Assembly (NCBI RefSeq): GCF_038051995.1
Contig: NZ_CP150290.1
Span: 15,001-79,000 of the forward strand
Reading direction: 5' to 3'
Length of the DNA: 64,000 nucleotides
Origin: Paenibacillus sp. FSL H8-0537
Lineage (GTDB): Bacteria > Bacillota > Bacilli > Paenibacillales > Paenibacillaceae
Part shown: piece after piece, positions 1-10,674 of the stretch
How positions within the stretch are numbered: the stretch's first letter is position 1
Layout: every line of letters starts with the position of its first letter
Made by a program: the position numbers and the translations under genes
The notes under the pieces: generated by a model
Told to the model about the DNA's origin: nothing
The model's database searches: none
The model's input: only the letters and a program-made list of their open reading frames with translations

Positions 1-1683
<1,683 letters not shown>

Positions 1684-1758
1684 AAACAACACGCTAAATG
1701 TTTTAAACTTTGTCTTTCGCATCCAGTTTTGAGGGTAGCAATACCCGTACGCAATCCG

Positions 1759-1875
1759 TTTGGTGGCGATGGCGGAGGGGAACCACGCGTTCCCATCCCG
1801 AACACGACCGTTAAGCCCTCCAGCGCCGATGGTACTTGGACCGCAGGGTCCTGGGAGAGTAGGACGTCGCCAAGC
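1759..1875 (+). rRNA. rrf: 5S ribosomal RNA
   Basis: A 117-nt sequence starting TTTGGTGGCGAT and ending GTCGCCAAGC matches the Bacilli 5S rRNA pattern, including the central CCGAACACG loop and closing complementary ends. It lies 75 nt after the 23S gene, as expected for the end of an rRNA operon. No tRNA genes follow it. Confidence 0.97.
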
Positions 1876-1880
1876 ACGAG

Positions 1881-1914
1881 AAGCCTGTCGCAGTTTGCGG
1901 CAGGCTTTTTGTTT
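1881..1914 (+). terminator. Rho-independent terminator of the rRNA operon
   Basis: A GC-rich hairpin (AAGCCTGTCGC, loop AGTTT, GCGGCAGGCTT) is followed directly by a T-rich tract, 5 nt after 5S. It ends the rRNA transcript. Confidence 0.9.
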
Positions 1915-1956
1915 CGTTTTTTAACAAAACCTTATGAATTTGAGGTTTAATATACA

Positions 1957-2005
1957 TAAAAAGAAGCTGATCCTCCATTTCTGGCTGAGGAACAGCTTCT
2001 TTTTA
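1957..2005 (-). terminator. Bidirectional terminator for the minus-strand membrane-protein gene
   Basis: An inverted repeat with arms AAAAGAAGCTG and CAGCTTCTTTT carries A and T runs on its outer flanks, so it can terminate in both directions. It lies between 5S and the convergent gene at 2042-2572. Confidence 0.75.
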
Positions 2006-2041
2006 ATGATAATAAATATAATGCAGCTATGAAGTAGCAAG

Positions 2042-2572
2042 TTAACGGTGGTAGTACGAGGCTTCGTATTTTCCTAGACGGAGAATGCCTTCTTTTTTTT
2101 GCTTGCGGAAGGTAACGGATAATAGGAGGCGTGGAACGATGAGCCACAGATGCCAACAGATGATGCTGATCATGAGCGATTCCGAAATCCATGGATATAA
2201 GATGCCTGTCCCGCAAAGTCCTATCCAGAACAACTGGCGATGTACGCGGCGAAAAAGCTGAAGCTTAATATCGTTGGCAGGCTTAAAGCCGAACCAAGGT
2301 GGCGTGATACCCCAGACCCAGCGGCGATCAGCTGCCTCATCCACTCGAATAAAGGTTAGCAGCAAGATAATGAGATGAATGACCTGAATGACTGCAAAGC
2401 CGAACAACCAGCTGAAAAGTCCATCTCTTCCATACATAATAAGCTGAAAAGCCACGAATATAACCGCAATAAGGATATGGCTTTGGACAAGCTCTGGCCT
2501 AACGATTTTGCGTTTAACGAGCTGGTATTGATAAATCGTTGCAGCTTGCTGCTCAGATAATGATTGACGCAT
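2042..2572 (-). CDS. Hypothetical integral membrane protein
   Basis: A 176-aa protein of no family I can name. About four hydrophobic segments are visible: roughly residues 31-47 and 52-75, a hydrophobic stretch near 112-130, and one near 133-155. Charged lysine/arginine-rich stretches lie at the N-terminus and between segments, so it is probably a small inner-membrane protein. A GGAGGG ribosome site lies 11 nt upstream of the ATG on the minus strand. It faces the rRNA operon, shares a terminator with it, and has no operon partner. Function unknown. Confidence 0.7.
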   Translation of the reverse strand: MRQSLSEQQAATIYQYQLVKRKIVRPELVQSHILIAVIFVAFQLIMYGRDGLFSWLFGFAVIQVIHLIILLLTFIRVDEAADRRWVWGITPPWFGFKPANDIKLQLFRRVHRQLFWIGLCGTGILYPWISESLMISIICWHLWLIVPRLLLSVTFRKQKKEGILRLGKYEASYYHR

Positions 2573-2723
2573 CTTTCTAACATCCCTCCATAACGTTCAA
2601 GCCTGTCCTATATATATCGGTTAATTAGAGTCTTCCCGCGATAGCATACGGGTAATTTTGTATTCACCATCTGGGCTCTCGCGGCATACGATATATAAAT
2701 ATTTGAAATGGGCTATGAAACAA

Positions 2724-2754
2724 GTTTAAAAAGCTAGAATATATGCCATAATAG
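2724..2754 (+). promoter_or_regulatory. Candidate sigma-F promoter of gin
   Basis: GTTTAA at 2724-2729 and GCCATAATAG at 2745-2754 resemble the forespore sigma-F -35 and -10 elements with about 15-16 bp between them. In B. subtilis, gin (csfB) is transcribed by sigma-F. The match is moderate. Confidence 0.4.
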
Positions 2755-2788
2755 TAGCTATAGAGTTGGGATGAAAGGCGGGATTCAA

Positions 2789-2980
2789 ATGCTTGAAAAT
2801 CATCAGCTTCATTGTATTATATGCGGTGAGCATAAAGCCGAAGGTGAAGGAATTCGCATCGTTACTGAATTTATATGCCAATCATGCGAAATTGAAATGG
2901 TGCAAACCGATGTTAAAGATGCTAAATATCCGTTCTTTATCCATCAGATGAAGCAAATCTTCATTGAAAAAAACGCTTGA
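2789..2980 (+). CDS. gin: Anti-sigma-G factor Gin (CsfB)
   Basis: A 63-aa zinc-binding protein with two CxxC pairs (Cys9/Cys12 and Cys30/Cys33), the pattern and length of Gin, the inhibitor that keeps sigma-G inactive in the forespore until engulfment is complete (known in B. subtilis). Position supports this: csfB sits upstream of yaaO and tmk in B. subtilis. An in-frame ATG at 2771 exists, but AAAGGCGGG at 2774-2782 is a good ribosome site for the ATG at 2789, so that start is preferred. A sigma-F-like promoter precedes it and a terminator follows directly. Confidence 0.85.
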   Translation: MLENHQLHCIICGEHKAEGEGIRIVTEFICQSCEIEMVQTDVKDAKYPFFIHQMKQIFIEKNA

Positions 2981-3014
2981 GCGAACTCTAACTAGAGAAT
3001 TCGCTCTTTTTTTC
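2979..3014 (+). terminator. Terminator after gin
   Basis: GAGCGAACTCT, loop AACT, AGAGAATTCGCTC, then a run of T. It starts at the gin stop codon, making gin monocistronic. Confidence 0.88.
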
Positions 3015-3081
3015 TTGAAATATAAGCATGTTCAAATCCTTTAAAATAGATTTAAGTTTATAGTGAAAGGAACGGCTATCT

Positions 3082-4611
3082 TTGATGCAACATGTACATG
3101 CTCCATTATATGAAATGCTGCTTAAACATACAGATTCGCAGCCGGTTAGTTTCCACGTACCTGGGCATCGCTACGGCCAGGCATTTAGAGTGGATAAGCC
3201 AGAGTTGGAAGGCGAAGGGCTGGAGCCCGTTTTTATAAAAGAAATGAAAGAGACTTTTGCAGCGATTATGAAGCTGGATGTGACAGAACTGTCCGCTACG
3301 GATGATTTGCATCATCCAGAGGGAGCCATTGCCGAAGCGCAAAGCTTGGCAGCACGCTGCTTTGGCGCGGAGGAAAGCTTTTTTCTCGTGGGAGGGAGCA
3401 CCTCTGGAAATCTAGCTATGCTGCTGGCTGTATGTGAGCCTGGGGATTATATTCTTGTACAGCGCAACGTGCATAAGTCAGTCATTAACGGCTTGAAGCT
3501 GGCGGGTGCCAGGGCGGTATTTATAATGCCGCAAATCGATGAATCAACAGGAATTGCGACGCAGCCTTCCCTAGCACAGGTAAAGATAACGATGGACTTA
3601 TACCCGCAGGCGAAAGCTGTATTTCTCAATAATCCGAATTACTATGGGATGAGCGTGAACCTCCAGCCTTATGCTGAAGCGATTCATCAGGGCGGCATGC
3701 TGCTGCTTGTCGATGAAGCACATGGTGCCCATTACGGCCTGCATCCTGAGCTGCCAGGCTCAGCGATTGCGGCCGGTGCTGATGCCGTCGTGCAGTCCAC
3801 TCATAAAACGCTCACTGCACTTACAATGGGAGCGATGCTACATGTGCAGGGGGAGCTTATTAACCGATTTGCAGTACGGGAAGCTTTAGCTACGATCCAA
3901 AGCTCAAGCCCTTCTTTTCCAATAATGGCCTCGCTCGATATTTCCCGTGCAATGATAGAGGCAGCAGGAGCTGAATGGTTTGAAGATGCTCTAGCTGCTG
4001 CGGCATATTTGCGTATGGGAATAGAAAAGAGCTGTGCGGCAATTGAGATATTAACACCGAATGCGGATAGGTTAGCAGTATCGCCTGCTTACAATCAATT
4101 AGATCCATTGCGAATTATAGTATGGGATCGAACGGGTACGTTAAGTGGTTTTGAAATATTGAAGCTGCTGGAACAGCAGGCGTGCTGGGCAGAAATGGCG
4201 GATACGCGCCATGTCGTTCTTTTGCTGGGGATAGCCATTCAGTTCGTGGACGTGGATCGTCTTATTCATGCCTGTCAGGCGATAGAGATGATTATCGCTT
4301 CTAAAGGACGGGTAATAGCTGAACAACCGCCTGCAAGAGCTGGGAGCCCTCTGTTTTTACCAAAATCGGTAGAGCCTATTACCTTCTCGAGAGCAAGTAT
4401 TGGGTTCGTGGTAAGAGTAAAGCTGGAAGATGCGGTAAATTGTAAGGCGGCAGAGATGGTCGTTCCTTATCCGCCAGGCATACCAATTGTATATCCCGGA
4501 GAACGGCTGACTGTGGAAATACTGGGCTATATAAAGGAGCTTGCAAGCAGTGGAGCGAAGTTCCAAGGAGCGGTAGATCCAGCCATGCAATCCATTGCAA
4601 TCGTGGAATAA
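3082..4611 (+). CDS. Orn/Lys/Arg decarboxylase family protein (YaaO/SpeA-like)
   Basis: A 509-aa PLP-dependent fold-type I decarboxylase. The N-terminus has the family's PVSFHVPGHRYG motif, followed by the SATDDLHHPEG segment. The PLP-binding region contains VDEAHGAHYG and STHKTLTAL, with the Schiff-base lysine near residue 242. The C-terminus has the PYPPGIPIVYPGE motif of the C-terminal subdomain. The family decarboxylates arginine, lysine or ornithine for polyamine synthesis; the substrate cannot be read from sequence. Its place between gin and tmk matches yaaO of B. subtilis. The start is either TTG 3082 or the adjacent ATG 3085, with GAAAGGA upstream. Confidence 0.88.
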   Translation: MMQHVHAPLYEMLLKHTDSQPVSFHVPGHRYGQAFRVDKPELEGEGLEPVFIKEMKETFAAIMKLDVTELSATDDLHHPEGAIAEAQSLAARCFGAEESFFLVGGSTSGNLAMLLAVCEPGDYILVQRNVHKSVINGLKLAGARAVFIMPQIDESTGIATQPSLAQVKITMDLYPQAKAVFLNNPNYYGMSVNLQPYAEAIHQGGMLLLVDEAHGAHYGLHPELPGSAIAAGADAVVQSTHKTLTALTMGAMLHVQGELINRFAVREALATIQSSSPSFPIMASLDISRAMIEAAGAEWFEDALAAAAYLRMGIEKSCAAIEILTPNADRLAVSPAYNQLDPLRIIVWDRTGTLSGFEILKLLEQQACWAEMADTRHVVLLLGIAIQFVDVDRLIHACQAIEMIIASKGRVIAEQPPARAGSPLFLPKSVEPITFSRASIGFVVRVKLEDAVNCKAAEMVVPYPPGIPIVYPGERLTVEILGYIKELASSGAKFQGAVDPAMQSIAIVE

Positions 4612-4719
4612 ATATGATTAAGCGGCAAAAGCTCGTATACAAGGGAAAGTCGCTTTGTTAAAATGGAAGTAAGCATTTCGCTGAAAAATTCAGTTTCATA
4701 GATTAGGAGTTACGAACCG

Positions 4720-5346
4720 TTGAATAAGGGTATTTTCATTACAATAGAAGGCGGCGAAGGAGCGGGGAAAACGACACTGATTGAACAGCTTGCGCATAAG
4801 ATGCAGCAGCAGGGCATAGCAGTGTTGACCACTCGTGAGCCGGGAGGCATTCCTATTGCGGAGAAGATCCGATCGGTCATACTGGATCGGAATCATACCG
4901 CAATGGATGCTAGGACAGAAGCACTCTTGTATGCGGCTTCAAGGCGACAGCATCTTGTAGAGAAGGTCATGCCAGCACTTACAGCAGGCAAGCTTGTTAT
5001 TTGCGACCGTTTCGTGGACAGCAGCCTAGCCTATCAGGGACATGCGCGCGGACTTGGCATGGAAGAGGTATGGTCGATTAACCAGTTTGCAATTGAAGGT
5101 GCGATGCCGCAGCTCACGATTTACATGGATGTGACGCCAGATGTAGGTCTTGCCCGTATTGGACAATCGGATGAGCGTGAGATTAATCGGCTTGATTTGG
5201 AGGAAATCGCTTTTCATGAGCGAGTAAGGGAAGGTTATTTTATATTGCTGAAGAAGTTTCCTGAACGAATAGTCCGAGTCGATGCGAATCAGGAGCCGGA
5301 TATTGTGCTCAACGATGTTTTGACCGCAATAGAGAGCCGGATCTAG
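4720..5346 (+). CDS. tmk: Thymidylate kinase (dTMP kinase)
   Basis: A 208-aa kinase that phosphorylates dTMP to dTDP for DNA synthesis. The P-loop GGEGAGKTT is at residues 11-19, the DR(F/Y) motif is in [14 protein letters not shown], and TREPGG follows the P-loop region. Length fits the family. It starts at TTG with AGGAG upstream. It is first of a run of closely spaced genes (tmk, darA, yaaR, holB, ricT, yabA) in the same order as in B. subtilis. Confidence 0.96.
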   Translation: MNKGIFITIEGGEGAGKTTLIEQLAHKMQQQGIAVLTTREPGGIPIAEKIRSVILDRNHTAMDARTEALLYAASRRQHLVEKVMPALTAGKLVICDRFVDSSLAYQGHARGLGMEEVWSINQFAIEGAMPQLTIYMDVTPDVGLARIGQSDEREINRLDLEEIAFHERVREGYFILLKKFPERIVRVDANQEPDIVLNDVLTAIESRI

Positions 5347-5371
5347 CATTTTTTGGATAAAGCAGAGTTAA

Positions 5372-5743
<372 letters not shown>

Positions 5744-5759
5744 TTGGACGTGATAACGG

Positions 5760-6203
5760 ATGAAAATTGATCAAGGCTTTCGTCCGCTTGGGGCAAATCG
5801 CGCGAATAACGACCTAGCTTCCAAGCAGCCGCAGATGAAGAGCTTCGGCGATGTTATGGTTCAGCAGGAAGCACAGCGGACACAAGAGCAGTTGCAGCAG
5901 AAGCTGCAGGACATTCATAGGCAGGGCGATCATTTATCCAGAGTGATGACGGTGCGCGAATTAAAGCTGTACCGCCAGATGGTAAAGAAATTTCTGGAGG
6001 ACACCGTTAGGCGCGGTATCGGGCTTAAAGAGCTGAGAGGCTTTGACCGCCGAGGCCGCACGAAGCGCTATAAGCTGCTTGACGAGATTGATGCAGAGCT
6101 CGTTAACATGGCTGAGGAGCTGCTGGAGACCGAAGAAGGGCGTATTGAATTGCTAGCCCGAATTGGTGAAGTGCGTGGCATGCTGATTAATTTATTGTTT
6201 TAG
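5760..6203 (+). CDS. yaaR: YaaR family protein (DUF327)
   Basis: A 147-aa protein matching the YaaR family in length, order and sequence character: a charged, mostly helical protein with an N-terminal glutamine-rich stretch and a conserved MTVRELKLYRQMVKKFLE segment. Function is not established. It lies 16 nt after darA and 39 nt before holB and is probably co-transcribed with both. Confidence 0.88.
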   Translation: MKIDQGFRPLGANRANNDLASKQPQMKSFGDVMVQQEAQRTQEQLQQKLQDIHRQGDHLSRVMTVRELKLYRQMVKKFLEDTVRRGIGLKELRGFDRRGRTKRYKLLDEIDAELVNMAEELLETEEGRIELLARIGEVRGMLINLLF

Positions 6204-6242
6204 GTCGGGAAGGCTACGATCGAGGAAGGAATATTTGAGCTT

Positions 6243-7220
6243 ATGAGCATGGAGCAGCTAACCGGTCAATGGAAAGCGAAGCGTATTTTACAGCATGCGC
6301 TGCAAAGCGGTAAAGTATCGCATGCTTATTTATTTTATGGACCGAAGGGCAGTGGCAGACTGGCGATGGTGGAAGCTTTCGCTAAAGCATTATTCTGTAC
6401 AAGCGGTGGAGATGATGCCTGTGGCCACTGCTTGGAATGCCGCAAGTTCGATAATAACAATCAGCAGGATATGATTCGGATCGCTCCGGAAGGTCAGTCG
6501 ATTAAGATTGATCAAATTCGTGAGCTGCAGCGGGAGCTTGGACTGCGGGGCAGCGGGGCGAAACGAAAAGTATACATGATTGAGCGAGTAGAGACGATGA
6601 CGCTTCAAGCGGCAAACAGCCTACTGAAATTTTTGGAGGAGCCGCTATCCCCTGTTGTAGCGATATTAATAACCGATAATGGACAAGCTGTTCTGCCGAC
6701 CATTCGTTCGCGCACACAGTGGGTGCCGTTCCTCCCAATGTCTTCCGCCGAGATGCTTCAAACGTTAACAAATGAAGGACTGCCCTCCATTCTTGCCCGC
6801 GCAGCTGTACAGCTGAGCTCAGGATTGGACGGTGCTAGGGAAATCATCCAGCAGAATCAGTTTGCAGAAATCCGAAACGTAGTGATACAATTAGGGAAGG
6901 ACAGTCTGACCCGATTCACCGCGGCAATGATTACCGTCCAGCAGCAGTTCATTAAGAAGGATATTGGTGAAGATCCACAGCTGCTGTTATCTCTGTTTGT
7001 ATTATGGTTTAAGGACATGATTAAATTTCAGGCCGGAAGGCAAGAAGATATTGTATATATAGATCAGTTGGAATGGATAAGCAAGCATGCATTCAGCCGG
7101 CCAGTTGAAGGCTGGGTCACTTGCATGGAGCACACACTCGAAGCAAGCAAGCGTATTCGGTCGAATGTATCTGCTCAACTCGCATTAGAGCAATTAATGG
7201 TAAACTTACAGGAGGGCTAA
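6243..7220 (+). CDS. holB: DNA polymerase III delta' subunit
   Basis: A 325-aa AAA+ clamp-loader subunit. The P-loop is the degenerate GPKGSGR (residues 33-39), lacking the lysine needed for ATP hydrolysis, as is normal for delta'. Four cysteines (52, 60, 63, 66) form the zinc module of the family. SRC-like SRTQW and LLKFLEEP motifs are visible. It opens the beta clamp together with tau/gamma and delta. GAGGAAGGA lies upstream; an alternative ATG is at 6249. Confidence 0.95.
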   Translation: MSMEQLTGQWKAKRILQHALQSGKVSHAYLFYGPKGSGRLAMVEAFAKALFCTSGGDDACGHCLECRKFDNNNQQDMIRIAPEGQSIKIDQIRELQRELGLRGSGAKRKVYMIERVETMTLQAANSLLKFLEEPLSPVVAILITDNGQAVLPTIRSRTQWVPFLPMSSAEMLQTLTNEGLPSILARAAVQLSSGLDGAREIIQQNQFAEIRNVVIQLGKDSLTRFTAAMITVQQQFIKKDIGEDPQLLLSLFVLWFKDMIKFQAGRQEDIVYIDQLEWISKHAFSRPVEGWVTCMEHTLEASKRIRSNVSAQLALEQLMVNLQEG

Positions 7221-7224
7221 ATCC

Positions 7225-8028
7225 TTGTATAATGTCGTGGGTGTCCGCTTTAAGAAAGCGGGTAAGATTTATTACTTTGATCCAGCCCTGCATCCCGTTG
7301 ACAAGGACCAGCATGTCATTGTTGAGACGGCCAGGGGGATCGAGTATGGCAAAGTAGTGGTTGGACAAAAGCAAGTCGGTGAATCGGATGTTGTCCTTCC
7401 GTTAAAGCGCGTTATACGAATCGCCAGCGACGTGGATGCGAAGGTGGTAGAAGAGAATCGTTCTGCTGCTCAAGCTGCATTCTCAACCTGTTCAGACAAA
7501 ATAAAAGACCATCAGCTGAAGATGAAGCTGGTTGATGTCGAATTTACGTTCGATCGCAACAAGATCATTTTTTATTTTACAGCTGAGGGCAGGGTGGATT
7601 TTCGCGAGCTTGTGAAAGACTTGGCTAGCGTATTTCGTACCCGGATCGAGCTGCGGCAAATCGGGGTTCGCGACGAGGCGAAGATGCTTGGCGGCATTGG
7701 ACCATGTGGGCGGATATTATGCTGCTCCTCATGGCTGGGCGATTTCGAGCCAGTCTCAATCAAGATGGCGAAGGATCAGAATTTGTCGCTCAATCCGACA
7801 AAGATCTCTGGTTTATGCGGCCGCTTGATGTGCTGCTTGAAATACGAGCATGACAATTATGAAAGCTCGAGAGAAGAGCTTCCAGCCATCGGTAAAATCG
7901 TTATCACTTCGCTTGGTGAAGGCAAGGTAACGGGAATCAATGTTGGTTCCAAAACCGTGTACGTGCACTTGTTTGAAGTTTCGGGGAAACCGAAGGAACT
8001 TCCGTTAGACGATGTCATTTTGAAATGA
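7225..8028 (+). CDS. ricT: RicT (YaaT), PSP1-domain subunit of the Y-complex
   Basis: A 267-aa PSP1-domain protein. In B. subtilis RicT acts with RicA and RicF to steer RNase Y mRNA maturation and affects competence, biofilm formation and sporulation. The conserved cysteine-rich segments GPCGRILCCSSWLG and GLCGRLMCCLKYE are present; these cysteines are linked to Fe-S binding in the Ric complex. It starts at TTG, 5 nt after the holB stop, with GGAGGGC upstream, so it is translationally close-coupled to holB. Confidence 0.94.
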   Translation: MYNVVGVRFKKAGKIYYFDPALHPVDKDQHVIVETARGIEYGKVVVGQKQVGESDVVLPLKRVIRIASDVDAKVVEENRSAAQAAFSTCSDKIKDHQLKMKLVDVEFTFDRNKIIFYFTAEGRVDFRELVKDLASVFRTRIELRQIGVRDEAKMLGGIGPCGRILCCSSWLGDFEPVSIKMAKDQNLSLNPTKISGLCGRLMCCLKYEHDNYESSREELPAIGKIVITSLGEGKVTGINVGSKTVYVHLFEVSGKPKELPLDDVILK

Positions 8029-8122
8029 CAGCATTAAGAACAATTCATAGCATGTCCAAACGACCAAGCGCAATGCTTACAGCTAAGGTGCAAGACGATG
8101 CTTGAAGCTCTGGGGTGGGAAC

Positions 8123-8569
8123 TTGGAGAAAAAAGAGATTTTTGTTCAAATGGATCAGCTTGATAGCCAAATGGGCGAGTTTCATCGCCAAGTTGGGGAT
8201 CTGAAGCTGCGAGTGAAGGAACTGCTTGAAGAGAATAAGCGGTTAAGCATGGAAAACCATCAGCTGCGCAAAATTTTGAAACGGGAAACTGTTCCGCCAC
8301 AAGTGGAGGAGCCTTTGCCAGTCAAGGCAGCAGGAGCTTCAAAATCAGCTGCGGGCAAGACGATGGGGACGAGCACAAAGGTAGAGCAGCAGGCAGAAGC
8401 AGCCGATCTGTTCACCTCTGCGGAAGATGCAGCTGCATATTCCGTAGGAGAAGGGCATGATAATTTGGCCAGACTTTACCATGAAGGCTTTCATATCTGC
8501 AATGTCTATTATGGGCATTTGCGGACAGAAGGAGATTGTCTCTTCTGCTTATCCTTCTTAAATAAATAA
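8123..8569 (+). CDS. yabA: Replication initiation control protein YabA
   Basis: A 148-aa protein. The N-terminal half ([18 protein letters not shown] onward) is a coiled coil for tetramerisation. The C-terminal zinc-binding part [18 protein letters not shown]...[12 protein letters not shown] binds DnaA and DnaN in B. subtilis and limits replication initiation. The start at TTG 8123 aligns with the B. subtilis MDKKELF start and has GGGGTGGGA upstream; an earlier TTG at 8102 is unlikely. About 30 residues longer than the B. subtilis protein because of an alanine-rich linker near residues 60-110. Confidence 0.93.
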   Translation: MEKKEIFVQMDQLDSQMGEFHRQVGDLKLRVKELLEENKRLSMENHQLRKILKRETVPPQVEEPLPVKAAGASKSAAGKTMGTSTKVEQQAEAADLFTSAEDAAAYSVGEGHDNLARLYHEGFHICNVYYGHLRTEGDCLFCLSFLNK

Positions 8570-8642
8570 TGCAATCGGTCAACACTATGCCGTCCTTGCT
8601 AAGAGGACGGTATCTTTATGTCAAGGGAGCAGTGGGAAAGTC

Positions 8643-9347
8643 GTGGAAGATCAAATCAAGCTGGAAGCCAATGAACGATTGGACGATTTAATGATGGATA
8701 CCGGACTGCGAATTATCCAGAGCAGGGAAGTATTCAGCTTTTCAACTGATGCAGTACTGCTTTCCAACTTCGCAAGCATTCCGAAGAAAGGAAAGATTAT
8801 TGACCTTTGTACAGGGAATGGAGTCATTCCATTGTTACTGACAGGGCGGACGAAAGCGCAAATTGATGCGGTGGAAATTCAGCCTAGACTTGCAGATATG
8901 GCTAGGCGGAGCGTTAGCCTGAATGGGCTGGAGCAGCAAATTAATATTGTAGAAGCTGATTTGCGACATTTTGCAGCGAATAAAGCGATTTATGGAACTT
9001 ATGATGCGGTGACGGTAAACCCACCTTATATGTCGGCTGAAGCAGGCGACTCTAATGAAAATGAGCATTATGCGATTGCCAGGCACGAGGTGCATGGCAC
9101 CTTGCAGGATATTGTTGAAGCATGCTCAAGACTTGTGCGTCCAGCTGGAAAGGTCGCTATGGTTCACCGCCCATCACGCTTTGTAGAAATTATTGAGACG
9201 ATGCGCAAGTATAAGCTGGAGCCGAAGCGGGTACAGTTCATTCATCCGAATAAAAATGGCGAAGCGAATATGGTGCTTATTGAGGCTATGCGTGATGGAA
9301 GACCAGAGCTGAGGCTGCTGCCGCCGATTATGGTATATGATACTTAG
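8643..9347 (+). CDS. trmN6: tRNA1(Val) A37 N6-methyltransferase (YabB/TrmN6)
   Basis: A 234-aa Rossmann-fold SAM-dependent methyltransferase. Motif I is IIDLCTGNGVIPLLL, the acidic motif II is VEIQPRLADMARR, and the catalytic NPPY motif (VNPPYM) marks an N6-adenine methyltransferase. Position between yabA and rsmI matches yabB. It starts at GTG. The small GIY-YIG gene yazA, found between yabB and rsmI in B. subtilis, is absent: only 31 nt separate the two genes here. Confidence 0.9.
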   Translation: MEDQIKLEANERLDDLMMDTGLRIIQSREVFSFSTDAVLLSNFASIPKKGKIIDLCTGNGVIPLLLTGRTKAQIDAVEIQPRLADMARRSVSLNGLEQQINIVEADLRHFAANKAIYGTYDAVTVNPPYMSAEAGDSNENEHYAIARHEVHGTLQDIVEACSRLVRPAGKVAMVHRPSRFVEIIETMRKYKLEPKRVQFIHPNKNGEANMVLIEAMRDGRPELRLLPPIMVYDT

Positions 9348-9378
9348 CCTAGTGGAATGCTAGAAGGAGGGCTCAACA

Positions 9379-10257
9379 ATGTTTGTACAAAAAAGCTTTA
9401 GCGGGCCACAGCAAAATGGTGCCGGGACGTTATATTTAGTCGGAACACCAATCGGAAACTTAGAGGATATGACCTTTCGCGCGATTCGCACGTTGAAAGA
9501 AGTTGATCTTATAGCTGCCGAGGATACGAGACAGACACGTAAGCTTCTTTCCCATTTTGAAATTGCGACACGCCTTGTCAGCTATCATGAACATAATAAG
9601 CAAGCGAGTGGCACTGAGCTTATAAGATTACTGCAAGAGGGCCAATCCATTGCTCTTGTAAGCGACGCGGGGCTGCCTGCTGTCTCCGATCCCGGTGCGG
9701 ATTTAGTAGCCGAGGCGGTGGAGCAGGGTATTTTTGTCGTTCCGATTCCTGGTGCAAATGCGGCCTTGTCGGCTTTAATTGTATCCGGCTTGCCAACGGA
9801 GCGTTTTATGTTTGCGGGATTTCCGCCGCGCGAGAAACGGTCGCTTGCGAAGTGGCTGCTTCAGCTTCATGCACAGGAAGGCACCTTGATGCTGTATGAG
9901 TCGCCGCATCGCTTACGAAAGACACTGGAGGCCATACTGGAGCATCTGGGAGATCGCCGCATCGCGATGGTGCGGGAGCTGACGAAACGTTTTGAAGAAA
10001 TGGTGCGTGGGACAGTAACGGAATGTATCGCTTGGATTGAGGAAAATCCGCCTTTAGGGGAGTACTGTCTTATAATAGAAGGAAGTAACTCGGATGAGAA
10101 TACGGGGGAACTTGCTGCCGCTTGGTGGGCGGAGCTGAGCATGGAAGAGCATGTGCAGCATTATGAAGCAGAGCTTGGACGTAAGGATGCGATTAAAAAG
10201 GCGGCTACAGATCGTGGTCTATCAAAACGTGATGTTTATAATGAAGTAAACCGCTAG
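9379..10257 (+). CDS. rsmI: 16S rRNA C1402 2'-O-methyltransferase RsmI
   Basis: A 292-aa tetrapyrrole-methylase-fold enzyme that methylates the ribose of C1402 in 16S rRNA. Family signatures are LYLVGTPIGNLEDMTFRA near residue 14, AAEDTRQTRKLL, VSDAGLPAVSDPG, and the Y-E-S-P-H-R motif. AGAAGGAGGG precedes the ATG. Length is normal. It is followed by the convergent abrB with a shared intergenic hairpin. Confidence 0.95.
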   Translation: MFVQKSFSGPQQNGAGTLYLVGTPIGNLEDMTFRAIRTLKEVDLIAAEDTRQTRKLLSHFEIATRLVSYHEHNKQASGTELIRLLQEGQSIALVSDAGLPAVSDPGADLVAEAVEQGIFVVPIPGANAALSALIVSGLPTERFMFAGFPPREKRSLAKWLLQLHAQEGTLMLYESPHRLRKTLEAILEHLGDRRIAMVRELTKRFEEMVRGTVTECIAWIEENPPLGEYCLIIEGSNSDENTGELAAAWWAELSMEEHVQHYEAELGRKDAIKKAATDRGLSKRDVYNEVNR

Positions 10258-10269
10258 AAAAACAAAAAA

Positions 10270-10314
10270 TAGAGAAAAAAAGACCTTCCTGGCCGGGTTC
10301 TAGCGCAGGAAGGC
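10270..10314 (-). terminator. Terminator of abrB (minus strand)
   Basis: CCTTCCT...AGGAAGG arms around a 16-nt loop, with an A run on the plus-strand 5' side (TTTTTTT on the minus strand). The T run lies after the hairpin only on the minus strand, so it terminates abrB rather than rsmI. Confidence 0.75.
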
Positions 10315-10376
10315 AATAAGGAGTATTAAAAGGTTAGAATTAACTAGTTGAATAAGGTTATTATAACCTATTTTTT

Positions 10377-10631
10377 TTATTTTGTCACAGGTGAAGGCAT
10401 TTCTGATAAACAAATGTGACAAACAATTTTTCCTTTGAAGTAAGATACGTTCTCAGCGTTACCACAGAAGATACAAGCTGGCTCGTATTTCTTCAACATA
10501 ATGCGCTCGCCGTCTACATAAATCTCTAGTGCATCTTTCTCTCCGATACCAAGCGTACGGCGAAGCTCGATAGGAATAACAACGCGACCTAATTCATCAA
10601 CCTTACGGACAATACCTGTGGACTTCATCAT
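10377..10631 (-). CDS. abrB: AbrB-family transition-state regulator with zinc-ribbon-like C-terminus
   Basis: An 84-aa DNA-binding protein. Residues 1-50 (KSTGIVRKVDELGRVVIPIE) are nearly identical to the swapped-hairpin DNA-binding domain of B. subtilis AbrB, which represses stationary-phase genes. Instead of the AbrB multimerisation tail, the C-terminus has two CxxC pairs (CIFC and CHIC), suggesting a zinc-bound dimerisation module. Position after rsmI matches abrB. GAGGGG lies 12 nt before the ATG. A consensus sigma-A promoter and a Spo0A-type box precede it. Confidence 0.9.
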   Translation of the reverse strand: MMKSTGIVRKVDELGRVVIPIELRRTLGIGEKDALEIYVDGERIMLKKYEPACIFCGNAENVSYFKGKIVCHICLSEMPSPVTK

Positions 10632-10674
10632 AATAATTTGTTTCCCCTCTCATCAAAAAGTGTATTCGTCACTT

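Noticed and set aside
1684..1758. tRNA gene between 23S and 5S or after 5S
   Set aside because: No cloverleaf or T-loop GGTTCRA sequence was found in the spacer or downstream of 5S.
8585..8615. Hairpin after yabA (GCCGTCC/GGACGGT) as a terminator
   Set aside because: It has no proper T tract, so it was not listed as a terminator.
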